Notes: a model not told the origin generated them from the sequence alone. Shown: positions 8,358-17,340, counted from the first letter of the stretch. The stretch is DNA of 64,000 nt from Streptomyces noursei ATCC 11455 (GCF_001704275.1 NZ_CP011533.1:9238001-9302000), one strand, 5' to 3'. Numbers and translations are program-made.

Positions 8358-9578
8358 ATGGGACTGCGTACCAAGACCGCCCTGATCATCGCCGCAACCG
8401 CCGCCGTCACCGCCGCGCTCATCGGGCTCCTGGTGCACCAGCGCACCGCCGACCAGCAGTACGGGGACGCGGCACACGCGGCCGACGCCCAGCTCGTCCA
8501 GGCACTGGAGGACCATGCCGCCGGCGTCGACAGCGACGCGCTGGTCGACCCCCCGGACCTGCCGGCGGCACTGCGCGCGACCGTCACCCACCGACCGGTG
8601 CGGGCCACCTATCTCCAGGCCGCCGGGAACCACGACGGCCCGGTGATGTGGGCGGCTTCCCGCAGCGGCCAGGACATCCTCGCCGTACGGCGCTCCTACG
8701 CACCGCAGGCACAGGCCCTGAAGAAGCTGGACCAACAGCTGCTCGGCGCCGGCGCCGCCGCCGTCGCACTGGGCTGCGGGCTGGGCATCGCCGTGGCGGC
8801 GGCCACGGGACGGCGCATCGGCGCATCGGCGCGGACCGCGCAGCAGATCGCGGGCGGCGATCTGACGGCGCGCGTCGAGCCCAAGGGCAAGGACGAGATC
8901 GCCCGGCTCGGGGAGGCGGTCAACACGATGGCCGACGCCCTGAACGGCCGGCTGGAGGCCGAACGCCGGGTCACGGCCGACATCGCCCACGAACTGCGCA
9001 CCCCGGTGGCCGGCCTGGTGACGGCCGTCGGCCTGCTTCCGCCCGGTCGACCGACCGAACTGGTCTGCGGAGGCGTGGACCAACTGCGCCGGCTGGTCGA
9101 GGATGTACTGGAGGTGGCGCGGCTGGACGTGCCGGGCGTCGAGCAGGCCCGGCGCGAGGCGGTGCGGATGGGCGAGTTGGCGCGCCGGGCCGCGGCGGTC
9201 TCCGGCAAGGAGGTCGAGGTACGGGTGCACACGGACGAGGTGGTGGAGACCGACCCGCGCCGGGTCGAGCGGATCCTGGCCAACCTGGTCACCAACGCCT
9301 ATCGGCACGGCGACCCGCCGGTGGCGATCGAGGTCGACGGCACCGCCGTACGCGTATCCGACCACGGTCCCGGATTCCCCGCCGACCTCCTGGCACTGGG
9401 CCCGCAACGATTCCGCACGGGAGCCCGGGAGCGCGGCACGGGCATCGGCCTGGGCCTGACGATCGTCATGGGCCAGGCCCGCGTCCTGGGCGCCCAGGTG
9501 ACCTACGAGAACCCGCCGGAGGGCGGTGCACAGGCCACCTTGGACCTGGAACCCGAGAGGGACCGCCCCGTCGGCTGA
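8358..9578 (+). CDS. Membrane sensor histidine kinase
   Basis: A 406-aa sensor kinase paired with the preceding regulator. One N-terminal membrane helix (~8-28), an extracytoplasmic sensor of about 100 residues, a second helix (~128-150), then HAMP (IGASARTAQQIAGGDLTARV), the HisKA box with phospho-accepting His211 in DIAHELRTP, and a HATPase with N box NLVTNAYRHG, G1 DHGPGFP and G2 GTGIGLGL. All catalytic motifs are intact. The short extracellular loop between the helices could contact the two secreted paralogues encoded just upstream, but that is inference. The start is the ATG at 8358, 5 nt after the regulator's stop. Confidence 0.93.
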   Translation: MGLRTKTALIIAATAAVTAALIGLLVHQRTADQQYGDAAHAADAQLVQALEDHAAGVDSDALVDPPDLPAALRATVTHRPVRATYLQAAGNHDGPVMWAASRSGQDILAVRRSYAPQAQALKKLDQQLLGAGAAAVALGCGLGIAVAAATGRRIGASARTAQQIAGGDLTARVEPKGKDEIARLGEAVNTMADALNGRLEAERRVTADIAHELRTPVAGLVTAVGLLPPGRPTELVCGGVDQLRRLVEDVLEVARLDVPGVEQARREAVRMGELARRAAAVSGKEVEVRVHTDEVVETDPRRVERILANLVTNAYRHGDPPVAIEVDGTAVRVSDHGPGFPADLLALGPQRFRTGARERGTGIGLGLTIVMGQARVLGAQVTYENPPEGGAQATLDLEPERDRPVG

Positions 9579-9916
9579 GGACCGGCCACCACCCCGTCGC
9601 CCGCCCGGTGTTCGCCCACCCGCGTACCCGGCCAGGACACGACCACCCGCACCGAACTCGCCGCGGTGGCACAGGAGACGGCCTCTCACCGGACGTCAGC
9701 GCTTTCCTTTGCCGGGAGTTGGTTCCGCACGCGGGGACTTCCGCTCGGCCGGATATTCTCCCGGCCCGCAGAGAACGCAGCAGGGTACGCGGAACAAGGT
9801 CCTTGCGGGTCGGTTCATTTACGGCAAGAGCGTCCCGGATCGGGGCACTATCACAGTCCGTAGTCTTCGGATTCTGCGGGGCGTTGACGTATCTTCCGTC
9901 CTGTAGCGTCCGATTC
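9579..9916. other. Noncoding stretch after the two-component genes
   Basis: About 340 bp with no supported gene. GC falls toward the right end (about 9830-9915), where the sequence resembles promoter DNA for the broken phospholipid gene that follows. No clear terminator was seen after the kinase. Confidence 0.45.
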
Positions 9917-10243
9917 ATGATGGGTTTATACGCGCTGAAACCGTGGTTCGCAGGGCGATTGGCCGTGGTGCGCCGATACGGCGTACGGCATGAAATCTCT
10001 CCGAACGTATTCACCGTTGCCGGCGTTGTCTGAGCTGCCGCAGCGGCTGTTTCCCTGGCCATGCTGCCAGCGCATCTCTCCGCGTTCCCCGTCGCGCTGT
10101 CCGAACTGCTGCCCAAGGGCGGCAAGTTGAACCCGCGCCCGATCCGGGTGCGGATCGGCACGCCGATGCGGGGCGCTTCGGCCGACCGGGCGCGTGCCGA
10201 GGTGCTCGCCCTGACCGACGCGTACCAGGAGCGGGACAGCTGA
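9917..10243 (+). pseudogene. Fused remnant: CDP-alcohol phosphotransferase start joined to PlsC end
   Basis: From the ATG at 9917 the frame reads MMGLYALKPWFAGRL ... VSPN-like EISPNVFTVAGVV, resembling the N-terminus of streptomycete CDP-alcohol phosphatidyltransferases. A TGA stops it at 10031-10033. In the same frame it continues as AAAAVSLAMLPA and then changes to LLPKGGKLNPRPIRVRIGTPM, which resembles the C-terminus of PlsC-type lysophosphatidate acyltransferases, ending at 10243. The middle of both proteins is missing, so this looks like a large deletion joining two phospholipid-synthesis genes plus a nonsense mutation. The family calls rest on short segments read by eye. A new 60-aa peptide from the ATG at 10061 is possible but unlikely to be functional. 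Confidence 0.6.
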
Positions 10244-10801
10244 CTGCGGCGCCGTGTCGCCCGCATCGCGGTCGGCCGCTGGGGGCTGGCGCTGGCCGCC
10301 GCCTGGTCGTTCGCGGAGGCGCTGAGCTGGCCGCTGCTGCCCGAACTGGCGCTGGCCGTACTGTGCGTGGCCGCTCCGCGCGCGGGGCTGCGGCTGACGG
10401 TGAGCGCCGCGCTGGCCAGCGTCGTGGGCGGCGTGGTGGGGCTCGCGCTCTACGCTGGTACGAGCGTGCAGCTGCCGCAACCGCTGACGACGGATCGTAT
10501 GCACACCGCCGTCCAGCACGAGCTACGCGCCGAGGGCGCCCGCGCGGTACGTCACCAGCCGGCCAGCGGCATCCCGTACAAGGTCTACACCTCCGAGGCC
10601 GGCCACGCCGGGATTCCGGTGGGGGAGTGGGCCCTGGAGTCCGCCGCGGCACGCGGTCAGCGCATCGTCGTGCTGGGGCTGGTACTGACCCTGATCGGTT
10701 CGGTCGTCCAGCCCTGGCGGCGTTTCTATCCGCACTGTCTGGTGTTGCTGGCGGTGACCTTCACGGCGCTGTTCGCCTGGGTGATCAGCATGTGGAGCTG
10801 A
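10244..10801 (+). CDS. Small membrane protein, YqaA-like, start unclear
   Basis: The frame directly after the TGA of the broken gene encodes about 185 aa with three or four membrane segments: WGLALAAAWSFAEALSWPLL and a Gly-rich second helix near the start, and two helices at the end (VVLGLVLTLIGSVV; CLVLLAVTFTALFAWVI). The early AWSFAEA pattern and Pro-rich first helix recall the YqaA/DedA-like group. No ATG or GTG exists before the first helix: the sequence runs TGACTG, so CTG at 10244 would be needed. The first ordinary start, GTG at 10367, would remove helix 1. Either a rare CTG start is used or the start codon was lost as part of the local decay. Confidence 0.45.
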   Translation: MRRRVARIAVGRWGLALAAAWSFAEALSWPLLPELALAVLCVAAPRAGLRLTVSAALASVVGGVVGLALYAGTSVQLPQPLTTDRMHTAVQHELRAEGARAVRHQPASGIPYKVYTSEAGHAGIPVGEWALESAAARGQRIVVLGLVLTLIGSVVQPWRRFYPHCLVLLAVTFTALFAWVISMWS

Positions 10802-10806
10802 GCGCG

Positions 10807-12072
10807 GTGGGTCCGTGCCGACGTCCGGACCCACCCGCGGCGGGGACCGCCTCGCCCGCCGCCCGGCCACCGTCACCGCCGCCCGCGGCGCGGGCACGTC
10901 GCGTCCTGGCCATCACCAGTCTCGGCGTGTTCATCGTCTTCCTCGACACCACGGTCGTGAACGTCGCCTTCGACACCGTCAGTCGCAGCTTCGACGCCCC
11001 CGTCAGCCGCCTGGTGTGGGTGCTCAACGCCTATACGCTGCTCTTCGCCGCCTTCCTGATCCCGGCCGGACAACTGGCCGACCAGTTCGGCCGCAAGCGC
11101 CTCTTCCAGACCGGTCTGCTCGGCTTCGCGCTCGCCAGCGCCCTGTGCGGGACCGCCCCGACGCTCGGCGCCCTCGTCGCCGCCCGCGCCGCGCAGGGCA
11201 TCTTCGGTGCCGTCATCGTCCCGGCCTCCCTGGCGCTGCTGCTGCCCGCCTTCCCGCCCGAGCGCCGTGCCACGGCCATGGCCGCGCGCGGCGTCCCCGA
11301 CCCGGTGGGTGTCGCGATCGTCGCGGTCGCGCCCGCCCTGTTCAGCTTCGCCATTGTCCACGGGCCGCGCCCGGGGTGGTTGGACGCACGAGTGTGGGGC
11401 GCGTTCGCGCTGGGCGTCGCACTGATTCCGGCACTGGTGTACCGGTGCCGTCGCGCCGCTCGTCCCGCGCTGGATCTGAGCCTGTTCCGCATCCGGAACT
11501 TCCAGGCGTCCAACCTGGCCACGTTGGTCTTCTCGGTCGCCTTCTTCGCCTTTCTGCTCTCCAGTCTGCTGTTCCTCCAGACCGTCTGGCACTACTCCGT
11601 ACTGCGCTCCGCGCTCGCGGTCAGCCCCAGCGCTCTGATCACCGCGGTCGTCGCGTCACAGGCCGGACGGCTGAACGACCGTCTCGGCTACCGTGCCGTC
11701 TTCGCCCCCGGAGCCCTGTGCTACAAGCCTGGGCACCGCCGCCCTCGTCCTGCGCACGGGCACCACGGCCCACTGGGCGACGCACTGGCTGCCCCCTTGG
11801 TCCTCAACGGCATCGGTGTCGGGCTGGCCCTGTCGACCCTCAACAACGCGGCGGCCCATGCCCTGCCCGCCGAACGCTTCGGCGTGGGCACCGCGATCGA
11901 CAACACCTTCCGGCAACTGGGCGCCGTACTGGGAGTCAGTATCTTCACCGCGGTCCTGGGATCGCCGGCGGCCGGTGATCTCCTGGGCGGCTACCACCGC
12001 GTGTGGTGGGTCCTCGCCGCCGTCCCGGCCGTCAGCGCCGTGCTGTACACCGTGGCCCACCGAAGCGACTGA
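10807..12072 (+). CDS. DHA2-type MFS exporter, probably degenerate
   Basis: A 421-aa open frame of the 14-helix drug:proton antiporter group. Motif A (GQLADQFGRKRLF), motif B-like AARAAQGIFGAVIVPASL and motif C-like regions are recognisable. Two defects suggest loss of function. First, after AMAARG the sequence jumps to PDPVGVAIVAVAPAL; roughly 60 residues usual here (about two helices) are missing. Second, between about 11722 and 11795 the reading is out of frame: the +2 frame gives the expected SLGTAALVLRTG... helix, restored by loss of one C in a C-run. GTG at 10807 follows GGAG by 9 nt. It converges on ccr across a strong hairpin. Confidence 0.65.
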   Translation: MGPCRRPDPPAAGTASPAARPPSPPPAARARRVLAITSLGVFIVFLDTTVVNVAFDTVSRSFDAPVSRLVWVLNAYTLLFAAFLIPAGQLADQFGRKRLFQTGLLGFALASALCGTAPTLGALVAARAAQGIFGAVIVPASLALLLPAFPPERRATAMAARGVPDPVGVAIVAVAPALFSFAIVHGPRPGWLDARVWGAFALGVALIPALVYRCRRAARPALDLSLFRIRNFQASNLATLVFSVAFFAFLLSSLLFLQTVWHYSVLRSALAVSPSALITAVVASQAGRLNDRLGYRAVFAPGALCYKPGHRRPRPAHGHHGPLGDALAAPLVLNGIGVGLALSTLNNAAAHALPAERFGVGTAIDNTFRQLGAVLGVSIFTAVLGSPAAGDLLGGYHRVWWVLAAVPAVSAVLYTVAHRSD

Positions 12073-12090
12073 CGTGGTGGTGACGGCAAC

Positions 12091-12129
12091 GCGGTGAGGG
12101 CCCGGTGGCATCCACCGGGCCCTCACCGC
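12091..12129. terminator. Bidirectional hairpin between MFS gene and ccr
   Basis: A perfect 18-bp inverted repeat (GCGGTGAGGGCCCGGTGG and its complement) around a 3-nt loop, CAT, between two convergent genes. It should stop transcription from both sides and is a natural left border of the polyene cluster. Confidence 0.9.
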
Positions 12130-12162
12130 GCAGTAGCGGGGCGCTACGGGGCCGGGGAGCGG

Positions 12163-13512
12163 TCAGCGGAACCGGTTGATCGCGTCGATGTGCCGCGCAC
12201 GCAGCTCCTCGTCGCGCACGCCCAGGCCCTCGGTCGGGGCCAGGCACAACACGCCGACCTTGCCCTGGTGGACGTTGCGGTGCACGTCGTGGACGGCGAG
12301 CGCGGTGTCGGCCAGCGGGTAGGTGCAGGAGAGGGTGGGGTGGATCTTCCCCTTGGCGACGAGGCGGTTGGCCTCCCATGCCTCGCGGTAGTTGGCGAAG
12401 TGGGTGCCGACGATGCGCTTGAGGTGCATCCACAGATAGCGGTTGTCGAACTCGTGACGGTAGCCGGAGGTGGAGGCGCAGGTGACGATCGTGCCGCCCC
12501 GGCGGGTGACGTAGACGGAGGCACCGAAGGTCTCCCGGCCGGGGTGCTCGAAGACGATGTCCACGTCCTCGCCGCCGGTCAACTCCCGGATGCGGCCGCC
12601 GAACCGCTTCCACTCCCGCGGATTCTGGGTGTGCTCGTCGCTCCAGAAGCGGTAGTCCTCGGCGGAGCGGTCGATGATCGCCTCCGCACCCATGGACCGG
12701 CACACCTCGGCCTTGCGCCGGTTGGACACCACACAGACCGGGTTGGCGCCGCCGGCGAGGGCGAGCTGGGTGGCGTACGACCCCAGACCGCCGCTGGCGC
12801 CCCAGATCAGCACGTTGTCGCCCTGCTTCATCCCGGCGCCGTTGCGGGAGACCAGCTGCCGGTAGGCGGTGGAGTTCACCAGGCCCGGCGCGGCGGCCTC
12901 CTCCCAGGTGAGGTGGGCGGCCTTGGGCATCAGCTGGTTGGCCTTGACCAGGGCTATCTCGGCCAGGCCGCCGAAGTTGGTCTCGAAGCCCCAGATCCGC
13001 TGGGCAGGGTCGAGCATGGTGTCGTCGTGCCCGTCCGCGCTCTCCAGCTCCACCGACAGGCAGTGCGCCACGACCTCGTCACCGGGCTTCCAGACGTTCA
13101 CTCCCGGGCCGGTGCGCAGCACCACGCCGGCCAGGTCGGAGCCGAGAATGTGGTACGGCAGGTCGTGGCGGGCGGCCAGTGGCGAGGTGCGCCCGTAGCG
13201 CTCCAGGAAGCCGAAGGTCGGCAGCGGTTCGAAGATGGACGACCACACGGTGTTGTAGTTGACCGAACTGGCCATCACCGCGACCAGGGCCTCGCCGGGC
13301 CCCAGTTCGGGCACCGGCACCTCGTCGACGCGCAGCGACTTGCGCGGGTCCTTGTCCGCGCTGGACATGCCGTGAAACATCTCGGTGTCCTCTTTGTGGA
13401 CGGTCACGGCCCGGAAGGACTCGGGCAGGGGCAGCGCGGCGATGTCCTCGGGCGCGCGGTCGGGTGTGCTGATCGCGGCGAGCAACTCGCTGCGGGCAGG
13501 GCTGTCGGGCAT
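12163..13512 (-). CDS. ccr: Crotonyl-CoA carboxylase/reductase
   Basis: A 449-aa NADPH-dependent medium-chain reductase that converts crotonyl-CoA plus CO2 to ethylmalonyl-CoA (or to butyryl-CoA without CO2). The GroES-like N-terminal half and the Rossmann segment GASGGLGSYATQL are clear. Residues N87, F176, E177 and H371 sit at a constant offset from the CO2-pocket residues described for Kitasatospora CCR (N81, F170, E171, H365), so carboxylating activity is expected. The ATG at 13512 follows AAAGGATC by about 10 nt and gives the usual family length. It lies 133 bp downstream of the ABC exporter pair on the same strand. None of the seven AT domains visible here reads as ethylmalonyl-specific, so its product would be used by a module or starter encoded outside the window. 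Confidence 0.95.
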   Translation of the reverse strand: MPDSPARSELLAAISTPDRAPEDIAALPLPESFRAVTVHKEDTEMFHGMSSADKDPRKSLRVDEVPVPELGPGEALVAVMASSVNYNTVWSSIFEPLPTFGFLERYGRTSPLAARHDLPYHILGSDLAGVVLRTGPGVNVWKPGDEVVAHCLSVELESADGHDDTMLDPAQRIWGFETNFGGLAEIALVKANQLMPKAAHLTWEEAAAPGLVNSTAYRQLVSRNGAGMKQGDNVLIWGASGGLGSYATQLALAGGANPVCVVSNRRKAEVCRSMGAEAIIDRSAEDYRFWSDEHTQNPREWKRFGGRIRELTGGEDVDIVFEHPGRETFGASVYVTRRGGTIVTCASTSGYRHEFDNRYLWMHLKRIVGTHFANYREAWEANRLVAKGKIHPTLSCTYPLADTALAVHDVHRNVHQGKVGVLCLAPTEGLGVRDEELRARHIDAINRFR

Positions 13513-13645
13513 GGCGGATCGGATCCTTTCGAGCGTTGCGTCAGGTCGTGCGGGAAGGGCGCTCCGGCGGGGACGACGGCGGGGGCGGGCGGGGTGCGGC
13601 TCGCCTCCTTCGACCGGGCCGAAGTCGCCACGGGAGCGGGCGAGT

Positions 13646-15454
13646 TCAACGCGGCGCCGCGTCCTCCAGCCCGACACCGTGCTCCACGGCCGTGTGCAGT
13701 CGGGCGTAGGGCCCTGCGGCGGCCAGCAGCTGGTCGTGGGTGCCCTGCTCGACGATGCGGCCGCTTTCCATGACGAGGATCAGGTCCGCGTCGCGGATGG
13801 TGGAGAGGCGGTGCGCGATGACGAAACTGGTGCGGCCCGCGCGCAGCGAGTGCATCGCGCGCTGGATGAGCGCCTCCGTGCGGGTGTCGACGGAGCTGGT
13901 CGCCTCGTCCAGGAGCAGGATCGAGGGCCGCGCCAGGAAGGCCCGCGCGATGGTGATGAGCTGTTTCTCGCCCGCGCTGAGATTGGTCGACTCCTCGTCC
14001 AGGACGGTGTCGTAACCGTCCGGCAGGGTGCGGACGAAGCGGTCGGCGCAGGTGGCGCGGGCGGCGGCCACGATCTCCTCGCGGGTGGCGTCGGGCCGTC
14101 CGTAGGCGATGTTCTCGGCGATGGTGCCGGAGAAGAGCCAGGCGTCCTGGAGCACCAGGCCGATGTGGGAGCGCAGGTCCTCACGGGTCAGGGTGGTGAT
14201 GTCCGTGCCGTCGAGGAGGATGCGCCCGCTGTCGATTTCGTAGAAGCGCATGAGGAGGTTGCCAAGGGTGGTCTTGCCGGCGCCGGTCGGGCCGACGACC
14301 GCCACGGTCCGGCCCGGTTCGACGGTGAGGGAGAGGTCCTCGATGAGCGGGGTGCCGGGGGAGTAGCGGAAGTGGACCTTCTCGAATTCGACGCGTCCAC
14401 CGACCTTGTCGAGACGCGCGGGGTGGTCGGAGTCGGGTCGCTGCTCGTCCGCGTCCAGGAGCTCCTGGATCCGCTCCGCGGAGGCCAGGGCGGACTGCAG
14501 GCGGGCGGCGATGCCGGCGACCTCGACGATCGGCTGGCTGAACTGCCGGGAGTAGAGGATGAACGCCTGGACGTCACCGATGGACAGGGTCCCGGCGACC
14601 ACGCGCAGCGCGCCGACGACCGCCACCACGACATAGCCGAGGTTGGAGACGAACATCATCGACGGCTCGATGGCGCCGGAGACGAACTGGGCCCGTGCGC
14701 CGGCGCGGTAGAGGGCTTCGTTGTGCTCGTCGAAGGCGCGCTCGGCCTGCTCACGCCGCCCGAAGCCCTTGACCAGCGCGTGACCGGTGTAGACCTCCTC
14801 GACGTGGGCGTTCAGCGTTCCGGTGGCGGACCACTGGCGGGCGAACCGCGGCTGCGCGCGCTTGCCGATCCGGGCCGTGAGCACGACCGACGCCGGCAGA
14901 CAGGCCAGCATGATCAGTGCCAGCAGCGGCGAGATGACGAGCATCAGCACCAGCATGCTCAGTACGGAGAACACCGCCGTGATCAGCTGGCTGAGGGTCT
15001 GCTGGAGGGTCTGCTGGAGGTTGTCGACGTCATTGGTCACCCGGCTGAGCACCTCACCCGCCGGGTGGCGGTCGAAGTACCGCAGCGGCAGGCGGGCGAG
15101 CTTGGCCTCCACGGACCGGCGCAGCGCGAAGACCACACGCTGCACGACGGCCGAGACCAGCCGGCCCTGGAAGAGGGTGAGCAAGGAGGCGGTGACGAAG
15201 AGCACGAGCGCGAACAGCAGCACCCGGGCGATCGCGTCGAAGTCGACTCCGCCGGATCCATGGGTATGCCGGATGCCGTCGAAGACGAGGTCGGTGGCCC
15301 TGCCGAGGAGTAACGGGCCCGCCGCGTTGAGCGCGACGCCGCCGATCCCGAGGGCGACCGCCGCGGAAATCAGGGCGCGGTGCGGTCGCAGGAGGCCCAG
15401 CATGTGGCGGGCGGGGCTGCGCCGCCCGCGGCTAGAACTGTCCGCCGAGACCAT
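13646..15454 (-). CDS. nysG: ABC exporter half, NysG type
   Basis: A 602-aa half-transporter: a six-helix export domain (~1-330) and a nucleotide-binding domain. Walker A is GPTGAGKT, the signature is LSAGEKQ (off the LSGGQ consensus), and Walker B LLLDEATSSVD keeps the catalytic Glu. Together with the neighbour this predicts a heterodimer with one consensus and one degenerate ATP site. The ATG at 15454 has a textbook AGGAGG 6 nt upstream and overlaps the end of the partner gene by 23 bp, so translation is coupled. Leu48 is a TTA codon (15311-15313), so expression may need bldA tRNA. By position and family it corresponds to NysG, proposed to export the polyene. Confidence 0.92.
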   Translation of the reverse strand: MVSADSSSRGRRSPARHMLGLLRPHRALISAAVALGIGGVALNAAGPLLLGRATDLVFDGIRHTHGSGGVDFDAIARVLLFALVLFVTASLLTLFQGRLVSAVVQRVVFALRRSVEAKLARLPLRYFDRHPAGEVLSRVTNDVDNLQQTLQQTLSQLITAVFSVLSMLVLMLVISPLLALIMLACLPASVVLTARIGKRAQPRFARQWSATGTLNAHVEEVYTGHALVKGFGRREQAERAFDEHNEALYRAGARAQFVSGAIEPSMMFVSNLGYVVVAVVGALRVVAGTLSIGDVQAFILYSRQFSQPIVEVAGIAARLQSALASAERIQELLDADEQRPDSDHPARLDKVGGRVEFEKVHFRYSPGTPLIEDLSLTVEPGRTVAVVGPTGAGKTTLGNLLMRFYEIDSGRILLDGTDITTLTREDLRSHIGLVLQDAWLFSGTIAENIAYGRPDATREEIVAAARATCADRFVRTLPDGYDTVLDEESTNLSAGEKQLITIARAFLARPSILLLDEATSSVDTRTEALIQRAMHSLRAGRTSFVIAHRLSTIRDADLILVMESGRIVEQGTHDQLLAAAGPYARLHTAVEHGVGLEDAAPR

Positions 15455-17240
15455 GGACGGCCTCCTGAGGGGTCGTGGTGGCTTCGGCGTCCGGGGCAGG
15501 GTCGCCGTAGTGGTCGGTGATCGCGGTGAGCTGGGACCTGGCGATCTCCCGATACGCCGTACTGGTACGCAGCAGTCCCTGGTGCGTACCGGTGGCGGCG
15601 ACCCGGCCGGCGTCCAGGACGACGATGCGCTGCGCGTGCTGGACGGTGCTGACGCGCTGGGCGACGGTGAGCACCGTCGCCCGGGAGATCTCCGGTTCCA
15701 GGGCGGCGCGCAGCGCGGCGTCCGTGGCGTAGTCCAGCGCGGAGAAGCAGTCGTCGAAGAGATAGACGGCCGGTCTGCGCAGCAGGGTGCGGGCGATCGC
15801 CAGCCGCTGGCGCTGTCCGCCGGACACGTTGGTGCCGCCCTGCGTGATCGGCGCGTTGAGTCCCTCGGGCAGGAGCCGCACGAAGTCCCGGGCCTGCGCG
15901 ATCTCCAGCGCGTGCCAGAGCTCGGCGTCGGTGGCATCGGGGTCGCCGAACCGCAGATTGCTGGCGACGGTGCCGGAGAAGAGGTACGCCCGCTGCGGGA
16001 CGAAACCGACGGTGCGGCGCAACGCCTCCGCGTCCAGGCTGCGGACGTCCACGCCGCCGATGTGGACGGAGCCCTCGGTGGCGTCGAAGTGCCGCAGCAC
16101 GAGGTTGAGCAGGGTGGTCTTGCCGCTGCCGGTGCTGCCGAGGATCGCCACCGTCTCGCCGGGGCCGGCGCTCAGGTCGATCCCGCTCAGCACCGGCTCC
16201 TTGGCTCCCGGGTACCGGAACCCGGCACCACGCAGGGCAAGTTGGCCGGTCGCGGGCACGGTGCGCACGGGTCGGGGCGGTGTCGTCACGCTCGGCTCGG
16301 TCGTCAGCACCTGCTGGATGCGCTCGGCCGAGACCCTCGCCCGCGGCATCGCCAGGCACACGAAGGTCACCATCACCACCGACATCATGATCAGCGTCAG
16401 ATAGCTCAGGAACGCGCTCAGCGCACCGAACCGCATCGCCCCGGCGTCGATGCGATGGGCGCCGAACCACACCACCGCCGCCATGAAGGCGTTCAGGACC
16501 AGCAGCACGACGGGGACGATGGTGGCCAGCAGCCGGCCGACGCGCAACGAGATGTCACACAATTCGGAATTGGTTCGGCCGAATCTCTCGCCTTCGTGTC
16601 CGTCGCGCACAAAAGCCCGCACGACGCGGACTCCCGTGATGCGTTCGCGCAGCAGGCCGTTGACGCGGTCCAGGTATTTCTGCATCCGGTCGTAGAACGG
16701 GTCGGTGCGGCCGAGAATGAGACCGAAGGACATTCCCAGGGCCACCATCAGTGCCACCAGGAGCAGTGAGAGCGGAATGTCCTGCTGGAGTGCGAGCACG
16801 ATGCTGCCCAGACACATCAGGGGCGCCGACACCGCGACGCCGAACGCGGACAGCGCCAGCATCTGCACCTGTTGGACATCGTTGACGGTGCGTGTCATCA
16901 GCGACGGGGTGCCGAACTGTCCGACCTCACGGGCGGAGAAGTCCAACACCCGGCGGAAGACCGCCGAGCGCAGGTCGCGGCCCATCGCCATGGCCGTGCG
17001 CGCGCTCAGTGACACCGCGCCCACCGACGCCGCGATCTGCACCAGCGCAACGGCCAGCATGCCCAGCCCGGTCCGGACGATGTAGCCGCTGTCGGCCTCG
17101 ATCACGCCGCGGTCGATGACGGCGGCACCGAGCGTCGGCAGGGCCAGCGTGGCCAGGATCTGCACCAGTTGCAGCAGTCCCAGCAGGGCAACGGCGCGCC
17201 GGTGGGGACGCAGTCGGGTTCGCAGGAATCTGAGCAGCAC
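15432..17240 (-). CDS. nysH: ABC exporter half, NysH type
   Basis: A 602-aa half-transporter, partner of the downstream gene. The membrane domain is followed by an NBD with Walker A GSTGSGKT, signature VSGGQRQ and Walker B LFDDCFSALD, in which the catalytic Glu is replaced by Asp. This is the non-catalytic site of asymmetric exporters such as BmrCD-type pairs. I prefer GTG at 17240 (V-LLRFLRTRLRPHR), which has CTGGAG 9 nt upstream and matches the usual start of this family. ATG at 17315 in frame has no ribosome site and lies very close to a candidate operator at 17341. Transcription diverges from nysDIII. Confidence 0.9.
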   Translation of the reverse strand: MLLRFLRTRLRPHRRAVALLGLLQLVQILATLALPTLGAAVIDRGVIEADSGYIVRTGLGMLAVALVQIAASVGAVSLSARTAMAMGRDLRSAVFRRVLDFSAREVGQFGTPSLMTRTVNDVQQVQMLALSAFGVAVSAPLMCLGSIVLALQQDIPLSLLLVALMVALGMSFGLILGRTDPFYDRMQKYLDRVNGLLRERITGVRVVRAFVRDGHEGERFGRTNSELCDISLRVGRLLATIVPVVLLVLNAFMAAVVWFGAHRIDAGAMRFGALSAFLSYLTLIMMSVVMVTFVCLAMPRARVSAERIQQVLTTEPSVTTPPRPVRTVPATGQLALRGAGFRYPGAKEPVLSGIDLSAGPGETVAILGSTGSGKTTLLNLVLRHFDATEGSVHIGGVDVRSLDAEALRRTVGFVPQRAYLFSGTVASNLRFGDPDATDAELWHALEIAQARDFVRLLPEGLNAPITQGGTNVSGGQRQRLAIARTLLRRPAVYLFDDCFSALDYATDAALRAALEPEISRATVLTVAQRVSTVQHAQRIVVLDAGRVAATGTHQGLLRTSTAYREIARSQLTAITDHYGDPAPDAEATTTPQEAVHGLGGQF

Positions 17241-17340
17241 CGGGCGACGCTCCAGGAGACGGGCAGGTCCGGTCGACGGCACGGATGAGGCGCCCACCGG
17301 GCCTGGACGGGGCATGTCCGGACAGTGCAGCGCACCGCGC

